Below are positions 34,597 through 44,108 of a DNA stretch of 44,203 nucleotides, piece by piece. The stretch's first letter is position 1. Each line of letters starts with the position of its first letter. The DNA is from Enterococcus lemanii (GTDB taxonomy: Bacteria; Bacillota; Bacilli; Lactobacillales; Enterococcaceae): NCBI RefSeq assembly GCF_016909125.1, contig NZ_JAFBFD010000026.1, positions 1-44,203 of the forward strand, in the 5' to 3' direction. The notes under the pieces are model-generated. The model saw nothing but the letters and a program-made list of their open reading frames with translations. It did not search any database and was not told the DNA's origin. Both the position numbers and the translations under genes were made by a program.

Positions 34597-35202
34597 TTAT
34601 TGCAGCTGTACTTGCACCACCCCTAATTCAATCGCTTTTACGACGGAAGTAAGGGCGGAAGTCGTGCCTAATTTCTCATTAATTGTGTAAAGGTGATTGC
34701 GGACGGTTCGTTCACTAATCTTTAAATCTTGTGCAATGGCAATTTGTTTTTCACCTTGTGCCAAACGTTGCAATATTTCTTTTTCTCGCGGGCTAAGTGA
34801 TGGCAGTGTTATATTTTCTTTTTTTAGCGGAAAAAATTTTTCATTATGGAAATGAATCTTTTCAAGTTGAGTAACTAACGTGTCAATGGCGCAACTTTTA
34901 TCAAAAAAGCCATAAGCGCCAATTTCTTGTGTTTGGTGATGGTATTCAATTAAATCAAATCCTGAAAGAAAGACGAGTTTCGTGGGGAATAGTTGTAAAA
35001 TTTCTTTGCCAAGATCAATCCCATTCGTAGTCCCCATATGGATATCCATTAAGATGATATCGGGTTGATAACAAGAAACCGTTTCGATTGCTAAAGATGG
35101 ATCGATTAAGTGTTTGAACGCTCGGATACTCGGATAGGTGGTTAAAGTGAGTTCTAGACTCTTACCAATTAAATAATGATCATCAATTAGCAAAATCTTC
35201 AT
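34597..35202 (-). CDS. NarL/LuxR-family response regulator
   Basis: 201 residues. Receiver domain: acidic pair Asp7-Asp8 and phosphoacceptor Asp53 in IILMDIHMG; the Thr/Ser and Lys sites are LVFLSGFD and FDKSC. The C-terminal LuxR helix-turn-helix is LSPREKEILQRLAQGEKQIA followed by ISERTVRNHLYTINEKLG. It would bind DNA when phosphorylated by the kinase encoded just upstream, whose gene it overlaps by 20 bases. Target genes are unknown. Confidence 0.92.
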   Translation of the reverse strand: MKILLIDDHYLIGKSLELTLTTYPSIRAFKHLIDPSLAIETVSCYQPDIILMDIHMGTTNGIDLGKEILQLFPTKLVFLSGFDLIEYHHQTQEIGAYGFFDKSCAIDTLVTQLEKIHFHNEKFFPLKKENITLPSLSPREKEILQRLAQGEKQIAIAQDLKISERTVRNHLYTINEKLGTTSALTSVVKAIELGVVQVQLQ

Positions 35203-37156
35203 CGTTTTCTTCCTTTCGATCCATTAATGGAATCGTAATCTTAATATTTACTCCCGAAAATAAATCGGTTGGAGGGAGTAAGGTAAAAGTACCGTTTAGC
35301 CATTTAATATCGTTTTTGATTGATAGTAGTCCAATATGTGTTTGGTTTTGAAGTAAAATTTGTTCAAAGTTTTCGATAGCAGGAATTCCTAAACCGTTGT
35401 CTTGAATAAAAAGCGTTAAAATAGCATCATGAATGGTAAGTTTAGTAAGTGCCTGTGTTGCTTGGGCATGTTTTCCGATATTTTCGTTTAATTCTTTAAT
35501 GATGCGATAAACCGGAGCAACGAGTCTAGAAGGAACGTCGTGGCGACTGTCCCAAGTAAAAGTAAAATTTGTTTCAGGGTATCGCCGGCTAAAATCTTGC
35601 ATTAAAATAGTAATATTATCTGTTAAAGGAATATGGTACAACGTTGATGGGGCGATATGAAAAATTTCTTGACGGATTGAAGCAATCAATTGGCTAAACG
35701 AATCCTCTACTAAATTTTTAATTGCAGCATCACCTTTAAGCCGTGTTGTCAGTGTTTTTAACGCGATAATTGTTTGTAAAACATCGTCGTGTAAATAATC
35801 TGCTTGTTTCTTTTTCTGGGTTTCGAGGCTATTAAATAGTTTTGCTTGTAATTGTACATTTGTATCTAATGGTATTTCAAAGGTTGGCTTTTGCGCCAGA
35901 TGAAGGAAGCGAACCATTTGGATAAATTTAAGATACTTTTCAATCAAAGAACGTATCATTGAGTGTGAAATTGTCTGGTCCGTTTGTTCAAAAAATAACC
36001 AAATGTTTTCACTTTGTATTTCAAGATGAAACCATTCATAAGCTAAACCATCATGAAAGAATGCACCTTGTTTTGCGAGCAAATCAGGTATTTTACTTAA
36101 TGCAATATTTTTCAAGCTCGTCCCTTTTTGACTGAGAGAGAGGTAATCATTGCCACTTTTTAGCAGTACTAAAAAACGAGGGCTTTTGCTTTGTTCTTCT
36201 ATTGAAAAAGTAAGCAGTTTTGCGACTTCTTGTAAAAATTGATTATAGGTCAATTGATTCAATAATTCTTTTTTTTCAAAGAGAAATTCTTTTTGAGCTT
36301 GTTGTTGCTTCTTTTTTTGCTGTTGCTCCCATTTTTGAATGAAAAAAAGACTCGAAGCGGTGCCAACTAAGATTTGAAAAAAGTGCAATAAAAAAGAATT
36401 TTGGAAAAACCGCATGCCCAGAGCAACGCTAAAGCTAATAAACAAAATGATAGCGGCTTCAATCCAACGAGTCGAAAAATTTAAGTAATATTCTTTGATT
36501 AATAAATAAGCTAGACTGCTTGTGAAAAAAACAATGAGTAATTCAATCAAAATCAAGCTTTGTCCACCAATGATTGAAAAAAATGAAAAAGTATTGCTTG
36601 ATAAGAGAAACGAACAAAATAACAAACCAATGACTGAAAAATTTAATAGTCGTCGAGATTTTGAAGGAAATAACCAATTTTTTTCTTTTAAATAGAAAAT
36701 AGCAAAAACAAAGGTACAGAGATATAGCGCTAAAAGGCTAAAATTAGGGTGAAAAGATAGAGCAAAAGCAACGAAAGTAAGGCATGTGATCAGAATAAGC
36801 AAAAGTTTGATTCGCTTTGGCCGATTATCTGCTAAAAAAGATTGGAGAAAAGAAAAAAGTAAGAGCGGGATAAAGGCAAAGCACAGAAAACGAAGGGTTA
36901 AAAAAACAGGGTTATTTATTTGATCAAGAAAAATGCTAAAAACAAGTGAAAGTATCAAATATAAGTAAGTAATGTTGGTCTCATTAATTGGTTGTCTAAA
37001 AAAAATAAAACTACCAAGAAATAATAAGAAAAAGCAAATCAAAAGTTGGAGTTGCTTTTCTTGTGATTCAAAAAAGAAGGACCCGTCTGAAAGCAACCAT
37101 CCGCTCATTAAAGTCCAGGATGTAAATAAAAAAGCCTTGGGAATAAATGTATTCAT
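35183..37156 (-). CDS. Multi-spanning sensor histidine kinase (HisKA_3; ComP/DegS-like)
   Basis: About 657 residues. The first 270 or so are eight or more membrane helices with very short loops, a layout like ComP. A central region of about 130 residues (FLVLLKSGNDYLSL onward) resembles a degenerate sensor domain. The phosphorylated His is in QADYLHDDVLQTIIAL near residue 455, and the ATPase domain has RIIKELNENIGKHAQA, FIQDNGLGIP and HIGLLSIKNDIKWLNG. This is the HPK7 type that pairs with NarL regulators. No pheromone or modifying enzyme gene is next to it, so the signal is unknown. AAGGA serves GTG 37159 or ATG 37156; I chose the ATG. Confidence 0.9.
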   Translation of the reverse strand: MNTFIPKAFLFTSWTLMSGWLLSDGSFFFESQEKQLQLLICFFLLFLGSFIFFRQPINETNITYLYLILSLVFSIFLDQINNPVFLTLRFLCFAFIPLLLFSFLQSFLADNRPKRIKLLLILITCLTFVAFALSFHPNFSLLALYLCTFVFAIFYLKEKNWLFPSKSRRLLNFSVIGLLFCSFLLSSNTFSFFSIIGGQSLILIELLIVFFTSSLAYLLIKEYYLNFSTRWIEAAIILFISFSVALGMRFFQNSFLLHFFQILVGTASSLFFIQKWEQQQKKKQQQAQKEFLFEKKELLNQLTYNQFLQEVAKLLTFSIEEQSKSPRFLVLLKSGNDYLSLSQKGTSLKNIALSKIPDLLAKQGAFFHDGLAYEWFHLEIQSENIWLFFEQTDQTISHSMIRSLIEKYLKFIQMVRFLHLAQKPTFEIPLDTNVQLQAKLFNSLETQKKKQADYLHDDVLQTIIALKTLTTRLKGDAAIKNLVEDSFSQLIASIRQEIFHIAPSTLYHIPLTDNITILMQDFSRRYPETNFTFTWDSRHDVPSRLVAPVYRIIKELNENIGKHAQATQALTKLTIHDAILTLFIQDNGLGIPAIENFEQILLQNQTHIGLLSIKNDIKWLNGTFTLLPPTDLFSGVNIKITIPLMDRKEENDEDFAN

Positions 37157-37312
37157 CACGTTTTTTCCTTTACTATCTTAATAGGTTTATCATAGCAAGC
37201 AAACCAAGGGAAAGTCTAGTAAGAGTTGTTTTTTTCCGCTTTTACTCATGTATTCTTTTGTTTTTTTGACTTACAATAAAAATAAGAAGAAAAGACTGGA
37301 GGGAAAAGAAAG

Positions 37313-37777
37313 ATGAACCGTCAAGAAAATCTGCTGGATTACTTAAAAGGGAAATGGACGATGCAATATCTGTATACCAATGCCTATTTAAAAAAAGAAA
37401 AGAAGCGTTATCCAATTGGTCTGGCATTATTAAATGGTTTTATTGCCATTTTAGCCGTAAAATTGCCAGTTTTTATTGTGGCAGAAGAATTTGATCTTCC
37501 GATGGGAACGTTTGGTGGAATGCGTTTGAGTGGAAGTGAAAATGTTTGGATTTATTGGGGGATGCTAGGGATATCACTAGGCATTCATATTCTTTTGTAT
37601 ATTTATCAAAACAAAGAACAGCTATTTTTTAAAGGTTGGATTAATTTTCCAACAATCATTGGACTGTTATGGTTGTTTTTCTTTCAGGAAAAATTGCGTT
37701 ATTGGGCTGCCGGGTTCGCGCTGGTCACAGGGGTATTATATTACACTTTTTACTTTGAGATGCAAAAGAAGCAATAG
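37313..37777 (+). CDS. Hypothetical membrane protein with four helices
   Basis: 154 residues. After a charged N terminus (RQENLLDYLKGKWTMQYLYT) come hydrophobic helices at about residues 38-58 (IGLALLNGFIAILAVKLPVF), 80-96 (IYWGMLGISLGIHILLYIY), 107-121 and 130-148. GGAGGG precedes the ATG. I do not recognise the family. It is a single gene between the divergent kinase operon and the hisS T-box, and no terminator is seen before the T-box promoter. Confidence 0.72.
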   Translation: MNRQENLLDYLKGKWTMQYLYTNAYLKKEKKRYPIGLALLNGFIAILAVKLPVFIVAEEFDLPMGTFGGMRLSGSENVWIYWGMLGISLGIHILLYIYQNKEQLFFKGWINFPTIIGLLWLFFFQEKLRYWAAGFALVTGVLYYTFYFEMQKKQ

Positions 37778-37784
37778 AAAAAAC

Positions 37785-38069
37785 TTGACTTTCCTGTGAT
37801 TCTCTTGTAATTTAAACATACTATAAGAAAAGTCAGTGAAAGATCGAGTAGGTAATTTTTTGACTTATTAGAGAGAATGACCGTGGCTGAGAGTCATTTA
37901 AGGAAAAACTACCAAAAGACAATCTGGAGATGAGAGGAAGCAAAGCCTCTACGTGTACGAGCGTTAATCGTTTTGAGGAAAGTTTTTTTTATGATTGAAT
38001 CGATAAACTTTCAAATTTAGGTGGTACCACGTGAATGTTCGCGTCCTTGTGTAAACAAGGGCGTTTTTT
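37785..38069 (+). promoter_or_regulatory. Promoter and tRNA-responsive T-box leader of hisS-aspS
   Basis: TTGACT (37785-37790) and TAATTT (37808-37813) are 17 apart. Stem I base: AGAT (37841-37844) pairs with ATCT (37922-37925), and GGTAATTTTT with AAAAACTACC above it. The specifier loop between them reads AAAAGACA, so the codon next to the stem is GAC (37918-37920), Asp. The T-box AGGTGGTACCACG is at 38019-38031. The terminator CGTCCTTGT/ACAAGGGCG with T6 is at 38042-38069. The variable base of the T-box is U, which can pair with the G73 discriminator of tRNA-Asp but not with C73 of tRNA-His. Uncharged tRNA-Asp is thus the likely signal. Confidence 0.9.
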
Positions 38070-38096
38070 GTTTTTTATTTTGAAGGAGGATTTGTG

Positions 38097-39395
38097 ATGA
38101 ATTATCAAGGCCCAAAAGGCACCCACGATATTTTGCCAGGAGAAGTCGAAAAATGGCAATTTTTAGAAGAAACCGCACGTTTAATTTTTAATGACTACCA
38201 ATACCAAGAAATTCGGACACCGATGTTTGAACACATTGAAGTAATCACGCGTAGTGTCGGGGATACAACAGATATTGTAACGAAAGAAATGTATGATTTT
38301 TATGACAAGGGCGAGCGTCACATTACGTTAAGACCCGAAGGCACGGCACCGGTTGTTCGTTCTTTTGTGGAACATAAGTTGTTTGGACCAGAATATGCCA
38401 AACCTTACAAAGTCTTTTATACAGGACCGATGTTTCGTTACGAACGTCCTCAAAAAGGTCGTCTAAGACAATTCCATCAAATTGGGGTCGAGGCTTTTGG
38501 CTCGGAAAACCCAGCAACCGATGTTGAAACGATGTTGATGGCCCTTGATTTCTTTAAACAGCTTGGTTTAAGTGAATTGCGTTTAGTTATCAATACACTG
38601 GGAGACCAAGAAACACGTCAAAATTATCGTCAAGCGTTAATTGATTATCTAATGCCACATAAAGAGACTTTAAGTGAAGATTCACAGCGTCGTCTACTCG
38701 AAAACCCTTTGCGCGTCTTAGACAGCAAAGACAAGCGTGACCAACAAATCGTTGCCAACGCGCCTTCAATTTTAGAGCATTTAAGTGCCGCTTCGAAAAA
38801 ACATTTTGATGAAGTCGTTGCGATGCTTGATGCGCTCGAGGTTACTTATGAAATTGATAAGAACATGGTACGTGGCTTGGATTACTATACGCACACGATT
38901 TTTGAAATTATGAGTGATGCAAAAGGAATGGGAGCACAAAATACCATTTGTGCTGGTGGGCGTTACAACCAATTAGTGGCAGACTTAGGCGGACCAGAAA
39001 CACCTGGTTTTGGCTTTGCACTAGGTATGGAACGTGTCTTACTGGTCTTAGAAGCAGAAGGTGTTACTTTACCAACCCAACATGCGCTTGATGCCTATGT
39101 TGTAAATTTAGGTGAGGCGACAAACATTGAAGCATTGAAAGTCGTTCAAAGCATTCGTCAAGCTGGTTTTTCAGCGGATCGCGATGTTTTAAATCGTAAA
39201 GCTAAAGCGCAATTTAAAACGGCCGATAAATTAGGAGCCAAACTCGTTTTAACGATTGGCGAAAGTGAATTAGAGTCAGGTGTTATCAATGTAAAAGCAA
39301 TGGCAAATAGAAAAGAAATTCAAGTCCCATTAACGGACATTTATCAAGACTTTCTAGCAATATACGATGAATTAATGAAAGAAGAGGAAATCTAA
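38097..39395 (+). CDS. hisS: Histidyl-tRNA synthetase
   Basis: About 432 residues, class II synthetase. [12 protein letters not shown], motif 2 [16 protein letters not shown], the histidine loops [11 protein letters not shown] and [10 protein letters not shown], and motif 3 [12 protein letters not shown] are present, with a C-terminal anticodon-binding domain. GTG 38094 and ATG 38097 are both possible; GGAGG at 38085-38089 is seven bases from the ATG, which I prefer. First gene after the T-box leader; aspS starts on the base after its stop codon. Confidence 0.97.
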   Translation: MNYQGPKGTHDILPGEVEKWQFLEETARLIFNDYQYQEIRTPMFEHIEVITRSVGDTTDIVTKEMYDFYDKGERHITLRPEGTAPVVRSFVEHKLFGPEYAKPYKVFYTGPMFRYERPQKGRLRQFHQIGVEAFGSENPATDVETMLMALDFFKQLGLSELRLVINTLGDQETRQNYRQALIDYLMPHKETLSEDSQRRLLENPLRVLDSKDKRDQQIVANAPSILEHLSAASKKHFDEVVAMLDALEVTYEIDKNMVRGLDYYTHTIFEIMSDAKGMGAQNTICAGGRYNQLVADLGGPETPGFGFALGMERVLLVLEAEGVTLPTQHALDAYVVNLGEATNIEALKVVQSIRQAGFSADRDVLNRKAKAQFKTADKLGAKLVLTIGESELESGVINVKAMANRKEIQVPLTDIYQDFLAIYDELMKEEEI

Positions 39396-41165
39396 ATGGC
39401 AAAAAGAACAGTGTATAACGGTCGAGTGACCAAAGAGTATTTAGGGCAAAAAGTAACTTTAAAAGGTTGGGTCCAAAAACGCCGAGATTTAGGGGGCGTC
39501 ATCTTTATTGATTTACGTGACCGCGAAGGTTTAGTGCAAGTTGTCTTTAACCCAGAGTTATCAAAAGAAGCTTGGGAAGTGGCGGATACTTGTCGTAGTG
39601 AGTATGTAATTGAAGTTTATGGTGAAGTCATTGAGCGTGCACCAGAGGCCATCAATCCGAAAATGAAAACCGGTGAAGTCGAAGTGATGGTTGAGGAAAT
39701 AACCATTTTAAGTAAAGCGAAAACACCTGCATTTCCAATTGAAGATGAAGCAAACGTTGGCGATGAGGCAAGAATGAAACACCGTTATTTAGATTTACGT
39801 CGCCCGAAAATGACGCAAAACTTAATGATGCGTACCAGAGTAACTCAAGCTATCCGTCAATATTTAGATGGGGAAGAATTTTTAGATATCGAGACACCTT
39901 ATTTGGCGAAATCTACGCCAGAAGGTGCGCGTGACTACTTAGTACCATCACGTGTTCATCAAGGTGAATTTTACGCATTGCCACAATCACCACAAATTTT
40001 CAAACAATTATTAATGAACGCTGGCTTTGACCGTTACTACCAAATCGTTCGTTGTTTCCGTGATGAAGATTTACGTGGCGACCGTCAACCAGAATTTACC
40101 CAAGTCGATATTGAAACAAGCTTCTTAACGGCAGAAGAAATTCAAACACTGACTGAAGAAATGTTAGTCAAAGTAATGAAAGACGTGAAAGGTTTAGAAA
40201 TCAAAGCACCATTCCCACGCTTATCTTGGCAAGAAGCAATGGATCGCTTTGGTAGTGACAAACCAGATACGCGTTTTGAAATGGAATTAATCGATTTATC
40301 AGAAACCGTCAAAGACATTGATTTTAAAGTCTTCCAAATGGCTTTATCAAATGGTGGGGTTGTAAAAGCTTTAAACGCGAAAGGCGCAGCAGAAAAGTAT
40401 TCACGTAAAGACATGGATAATTTGGGAACTTTCGTTAGTCAATATGGCGCAAAAGGCTTAGCTTGGTTGAAAGTTGAAGAAGATGGTCTAAAAGGCCCAA
40501 TTGCGAAATTCTTAGTTGAAGCAACACCGGCAATTATGGCTGCAACCAATGCCGAAGTAGGCGACTTGCTGATGTTTGGAGCGGATAGTTTTGAAGTTGT
40601 TTCAGCAGCACTTGGCGCATTACGTTCTCGTTTAGGGAAAGAATTAGACTTAATTGATGAATCAAAATTCAATTTTTTATGGGTCGTTGATTGGCCACAA
40701 TTTGAATACGATGCAGAAGCGGGGCGTTTTGTTAGTGCACACCACCCATTCACTTTACCAAAAGAAACCGATATTCCATTACTAGCAACCGATCCAAGCA
40801 GAGTTTATGCACAAGCGTATGATATTGTCTTAAATGGCTATGAAGTTGGTGGTGGTTCTTTACGGATTCATCATCGTGAATTGCAAGAACAAATCTTTGA
40901 AACGCTAGGGTTTTCTCATCGTGAAATGAATGAACAATTTGGATTCTTGCTTGAAGCGCTTGACTTTGGCTTCCCTCCACATGGCGGTATTGCCCTTGGC
41001 TTAGATCGTTTAGTCATGTTATTAGCTGGTGAAGACAATATTCGTGAAGTGATTGCCTTTCCAAAAAATGGCCGTGCAGTAGATCCAATGTCACAAGCAC
41101 CAAGCCCAGTATCACCACTACAACTTTTTGAACTTGGAATTGATGTAACGGTTGAAGTAGAATAA
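39396..41165 (+). CDS. aspS: Aspartyl-tRNA synthetase
   Basis: 589 residues, class II synthetase with an N-terminal OB-fold anticodon domain ([20 protein letters not shown]). It contains [26 protein letters not shown], motif 2 [18 protein letters not shown], the GAD insertion domain of bacterial AspRS, and motif 3 [15 protein letters not shown]. The ATG immediately follows the hisS stop; GAAGAGGAA near the hisS end is the ribosome-binding site. It is co-controlled with hisS by the T-box. Confidence 0.97.
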   Translation: MAKRTVYNGRVTKEYLGQKVTLKGWVQKRRDLGGVIFIDLRDREGLVQVVFNPELSKEAWEVADTCRSEYVIEVYGEVIERAPEAINPKMKTGEVEVMVEEITILSKAKTPAFPIEDEANVGDEARMKHRYLDLRRPKMTQNLMMRTRVTQAIRQYLDGEEFLDIETPYLAKSTPEGARDYLVPSRVHQGEFYALPQSPQIFKQLLMNAGFDRYYQIVRCFRDEDLRGDRQPEFTQVDIETSFLTAEEIQTLTEEMLVKVMKDVKGLEIKAPFPRLSWQEAMDRFGSDKPDTRFEMELIDLSETVKDIDFKVFQMALSNGGVVKALNAKGAAEKYSRKDMDNLGTFVSQYGAKGLAWLKVEEDGLKGPIAKFLVEATPAIMAATNAEVGDLLMFGADSFEVVSAALGALRSRLGKELDLIDESKFNFLWVVDWPQFEYDAEAGRFVSAHHPFTLPKETDIPLLATDPSRVYAQAYDIVLNGYEVGGGSLRIHHRELQEQIFETLGFSHREMNEQFGFLLEALDFGFPPHGGIALGLDRLVMLLAGEDNIREVIAFPKNGRAVDPMSQAPSPVSPLQLFELGIDVTVEVE

Positions 41166-41173
41166 TAAAAAAA

Positions 41174-41228
41174 TAAACAATTAGTTAAAAGTTCCGGCTT
41201 AATCGGCGACTTTTACTAATTGTTTATT
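41174..41228 (+). terminator. Terminator of hisS-aspS
   Basis: AAACAATTAGT-AAAAGT and ACTTTT-ACTAATTGTTT form a long stem with a small bulge around a CCG/CGG-closed loop. Confidence 0.85.
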
Positions 41229-41295
41229 TATTTTTAATAAAAAGTGCGTATAATGAAGAAAGATTGTTAAAATGTAAATAAAGTGAGGCTTCCCA

Positions 41296-42171
41296 ATGGA
41301 AAGGCTAATGAGACATCTCCCGTATTCAAATTTTGCAACAAAATTTTCAACTTCGGTCGTGTATGCGATTATGGCATCGGCTGCCGTGAACCTTTTTTAT
41401 GAACCAGGAAAAATCTATTCAAGTGGGGTAACAGGGATTGCCCAAATTATTCGAACACTTGGTATCGAGCTTTTTGGCCAATCGATCCCAGTTTCTGCAG
41501 CCCTTCTTATTTTAAATATTCCCTTATTTTTATTAGGTTGGTATAAAATTAGCCCGAAATTTACTTTTTTTACGGGGATTACAGTTATTTTAACTTCGCT
41601 CTTTATGCAAATTATGCCCACTCAAGTCTTATCCACTGATCCAACCATTAATGCCATTTTTGGTGGTGCGATTATGGGGGCAGCCAATGGTTATGTTTTA
41701 AAAAATAATTTATCTTCTGGTGGCCTAGATTTCATCACAATCGCGATTCGAAAGAGAACGGGAAAGACGATCGGTTCGCTTTCAATCTTTTTCAATTCCA
41801 TTATTATGGCTGCAGCTGGCTTACTTTTTGGTTGGCAATATGCCTTATATAGCGCACTTGCTATTTTTGTGAGCGGGAAAGTAACCGATGCGGTGTTTAC
41901 CAAACAAAAGAAAATGCAAGTTACTATTATTACTTCGCATCCAGAGGAAGTCGTTCATGGCATTCATGCCAGGTTGCGTCGTGGGATTACGATTATTAAT
42001 GATGCAGAAGGCGCGTTTCGTTACGATCATCAAAAAGTTTTATTAACAGTCGTTACACGTTATGAATTGCCATTTTTAAAACAAGTTATGAAAGAAACCG
42101 ATCCAAAGGCCTTCGTCAGTATTGCCGATAACGTACAAATTTTAGGCCGTTTTTATGAAGAGGACTTGTAA
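41296..42171 (+). CDS. YitT-family membrane protein (DUF161/DUF2179)
   Basis: 291 residues. Five or so membrane helices; the characteristic FYEPGKIYSSGVTGIAQII, NIPLFLLGW, GGAIMGAANGYVLK and SSGGLDFITIAIRKRTGKTI segments are conserved in YitT/YpjC/YqfU proteins. The C-terminal soluble DUF2179 domain begins near ITSHPEEVVHGIHARLRRGI and ends IADNVQILGRFYEEDL. The function of the family is not established. GAGG precedes the ATG by eight bases. oatA follows after 35 bases with no terminator between, so the two may be co-transcribed. Confidence 0.9.
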   Translation: MERLMRHLPYSNFATKFSTSVVYAIMASAAVNLFYEPGKIYSSGVTGIAQIIRTLGIELFGQSIPVSAALLILNIPLFLLGWYKISPKFTFFTGITVILTSLFMQIMPTQVLSTDPTINAIFGGAIMGAANGYVLKNNLSSGGLDFITIAIRKRTGKTIGSLSIFFNSIIMAAAGLLFGWQYALYSALAIFVSGKVTDAVFTKQKKMQVTIITSHPEEVVHGIHARLRRGITIINDAEGAFRYDHQKVLLTVVTRYELPFLKQVMKETDPKAFVSIADNVQILGRFYEEDL

Positions 42172-42206
42172 GATGAGAAATTTAAATGATAAATGAGGAA
42201 AAAAAG

Positions 42207-44075
42207 ATGGAAAAAAAGAAGCAAAATAAGAGTCGCTATATTTCAGGTTTAAATGGTTTGCGAAGCATTGCGGTAATTGGAGTGATTTTTTATCACCTAT
42301 TTCCCAATCAAATACGTGGTGGTTATCTAGGGGTTGCGGTTTTTTATGTGATTTCAGGGTATTTAATTACAGATCATTTGCGCCAAGAATGGCAAAGTAC
42401 AAACAAAATTAATTTTAAAGAGTTTTACTTGCGTCGGTTAAAGCGATTGTATCCAGCCTTGCTTGCGGTATTAGTTGTTTCATCTGCTTATATTACTCTT
42501 TTTCAACGAAATCTGCTAACCAATTTACGTGGCATTGTATTTAGTAGCCTAACTTATACGAATAACTGGTGGCAAATTCGTCATGGCCTTTCTTATTTTG
42601 ATCGGTTTAACAATGAATCGCCGTTTACTCATCTTTGGTCTTTAGGTGTTGAAGGTCAAAATTATCTACTTTGGCCAATCGTTTTTTTCTTACTAATGAT
42701 GTTTGTTAAAAAGAAAAAGCACATCATTCAATTTTTATTTGCGGCAACCTTGATTTCCGCACTATTCATGGGCTTTTTATATACTCCTGGCAGTGACCCA
42801 AGCCGCGTTTATTACGGAACGGATACCCGACTGTTTTCTTTATGGCTAGGGAATTTGCTCGCTTTTATTTGGCCGAGTACACATTTGCGAAAAGATATCC
42901 CACTAAAAGCTAAACATCTCCTTAATTTATTTGGTGGCGTCGCACTTTTACTATTAGGGGTAGCTTTTCTTTACCTTGATGCCCGCTATCGTTTTGTTTA
43001 CTATGGTGGCATGTATTTAATCAGTTTCGTAATCGTCGTTTTAGTTGCGGTGATTGCCCATCCAGGGGCGAGCTGGGATAAATGGTTAACGAATCCCGTC
43101 TTTACTTATTTAGGTCAAAGAAGTTATAGTTTGTATTTATGGCAATTTCCAGTAATGATTTTTTATGAAGCAAAAGTCAAAAATATTAACAAGAACTTGT
43201 GGCTACATACGTTAATTGAACTAATCTTAATTTTTGGCATTAGCGAATTATCTTATCGTTTGGCCGAACAAAAAGGGAAAAAAATCAATTGGCACGCTCT
43301 AAAAATGGCTGGAAAATCTTGGTTTACGAAACCAACCCTCACCCTTGCGACTTTAAAAAAAGCGGCTTCTTTATTTGTTATTATTTCGGCTTTGGTGGGC
43401 ATTGTTTTTTCTAAAACAGAAAGTACAACGGCAGAACAACAAGCTTTCCAAGAACGGTTAGCAGAAAGCCAAAAACTAGCCGAGCAGTCAAAAAATCAAG
43501 GGAATACAAATGATGCTGAAAAAGATACAACGAAAGAAGAAAGCAAGAAGCCAGAATCGGTTACGCCAGTTCAATTAACCGAAAAACAAATATTAGCCGG
43601 TCAAACCCTTTCGATTACCGCAATTGGTGATTCGGTCATGCTTGGTGCGACCGCACACTTACAAGAAGTTTTTCCTAAAATGATTATTGATGCAAAAGTA
43701 GGCAGACAAATTTATGATGGTGCCGAAGTTGCGAAAGAATTAATCAAAGAGAATTTAATCGGTGAGACGGTCCTCATCGGGCTTGGGACGAATGGTGCCG
43801 GTTCTGAATCTGATTTTGATCAATTAATGGCAGAACTAGGTGATCGTCCAGTCTATTTAATGAATGTTCATGTTCCAAACAAGCGTTGGGAAGGCGACAT
43901 CAATCAGTTATTAGAAAAAATAGCAAACAAATATAAAAATGTAACCTTAATCAATTGGTATGAAGTTAGCCAAGGACAAACAGCTTGGTTTGAAGAAGAT
44001 CAAGTGCATCCTAATGAAACAGGTTTAATTGATTATACGAATTTAATTGCTCAAACAATTTTAGCAAAACCATAA
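42207..44075 (+). CDS. oatA: Peptidoglycan O-acetyltransferase OatA-like protein
   Basis: About 622 residues in two domains. The N-terminal acyltransferase-3 part has ten or so membrane helices, with ISGLNGLRSIAVIGVIFYHL, GVAVFYVISGYLITDHL, FYLRRLKRLYPALLAVL and SLGVEGQNYLLWPIVF. A linker rich in Lys, Glu and Gln follows, then an extracellular SGNH esterase-like domain with TAIGDSVMLGA (Ser near residue 475), GLGTNGAG and EDQVHPNETG (Asp/His near 600). OatA adds acetyl to MurNAc and gives lysozyme resistance. The frame opens at 42186, but GAGGAA is placed for ATG 42207. In the VEGQ-F-YLLWP motif the Phe is Asn here. Confidence 0.93.
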   Translation: MEKKKQNKSRYISGLNGLRSIAVIGVIFYHLFPNQIRGGYLGVAVFYVISGYLITDHLRQEWQSTNKINFKEFYLRRLKRLYPALLAVLVVSSAYITLFQRNLLTNLRGIVFSSLTYTNNWWQIRHGLSYFDRFNNESPFTHLWSLGVEGQNYLLWPIVFFLLMMFVKKKKHIIQFLFAATLISALFMGFLYTPGSDPSRVYYGTDTRLFSLWLGNLLAFIWPSTHLRKDIPLKAKHLLNLFGGVALLLLGVAFLYLDARYRFVYYGGMYLISFVIVVLVAVIAHPGASWDKWLTNPVFTYLGQRSYSLYLWQFPVMIFYEAKVKNINKNLWLHTLIELILIFGISELSYRLAEQKGKKINWHALKMAGKSWFTKPTLTLATLKKAASLFVIISALVGIVFSKTESTTAEQQAFQERLAESQKLAEQSKNQGNTNDAEKDTTKEESKKPESVTPVQLTEKQILAGQTLSITAIGDSVMLGATAHLQEVFPKMIIDAKVGRQIYDGAEVAKELIKENLIGETVLIGLGTNGAGSESDFDQLMAELGDRPVYLMNVHVPNKRWEGDINQLLEKIANKYKNVTLINWYEVSQGQTAWFEEDQVHPNETGLIDYTNLIAQTILAKP

Positions 44076-44108
44076 AAATTCTAGGGGGATTTTCTCCTAG
44101 AATTTTTT
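44075..44108 (+). terminator. Terminator of oatA
   Basis: AAAATTCTAGG and CCTAGAATTTT pair around GGGATTTTCT, followed by a T run. Group II intron sequence begins directly behind it. Confidence 0.92.
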
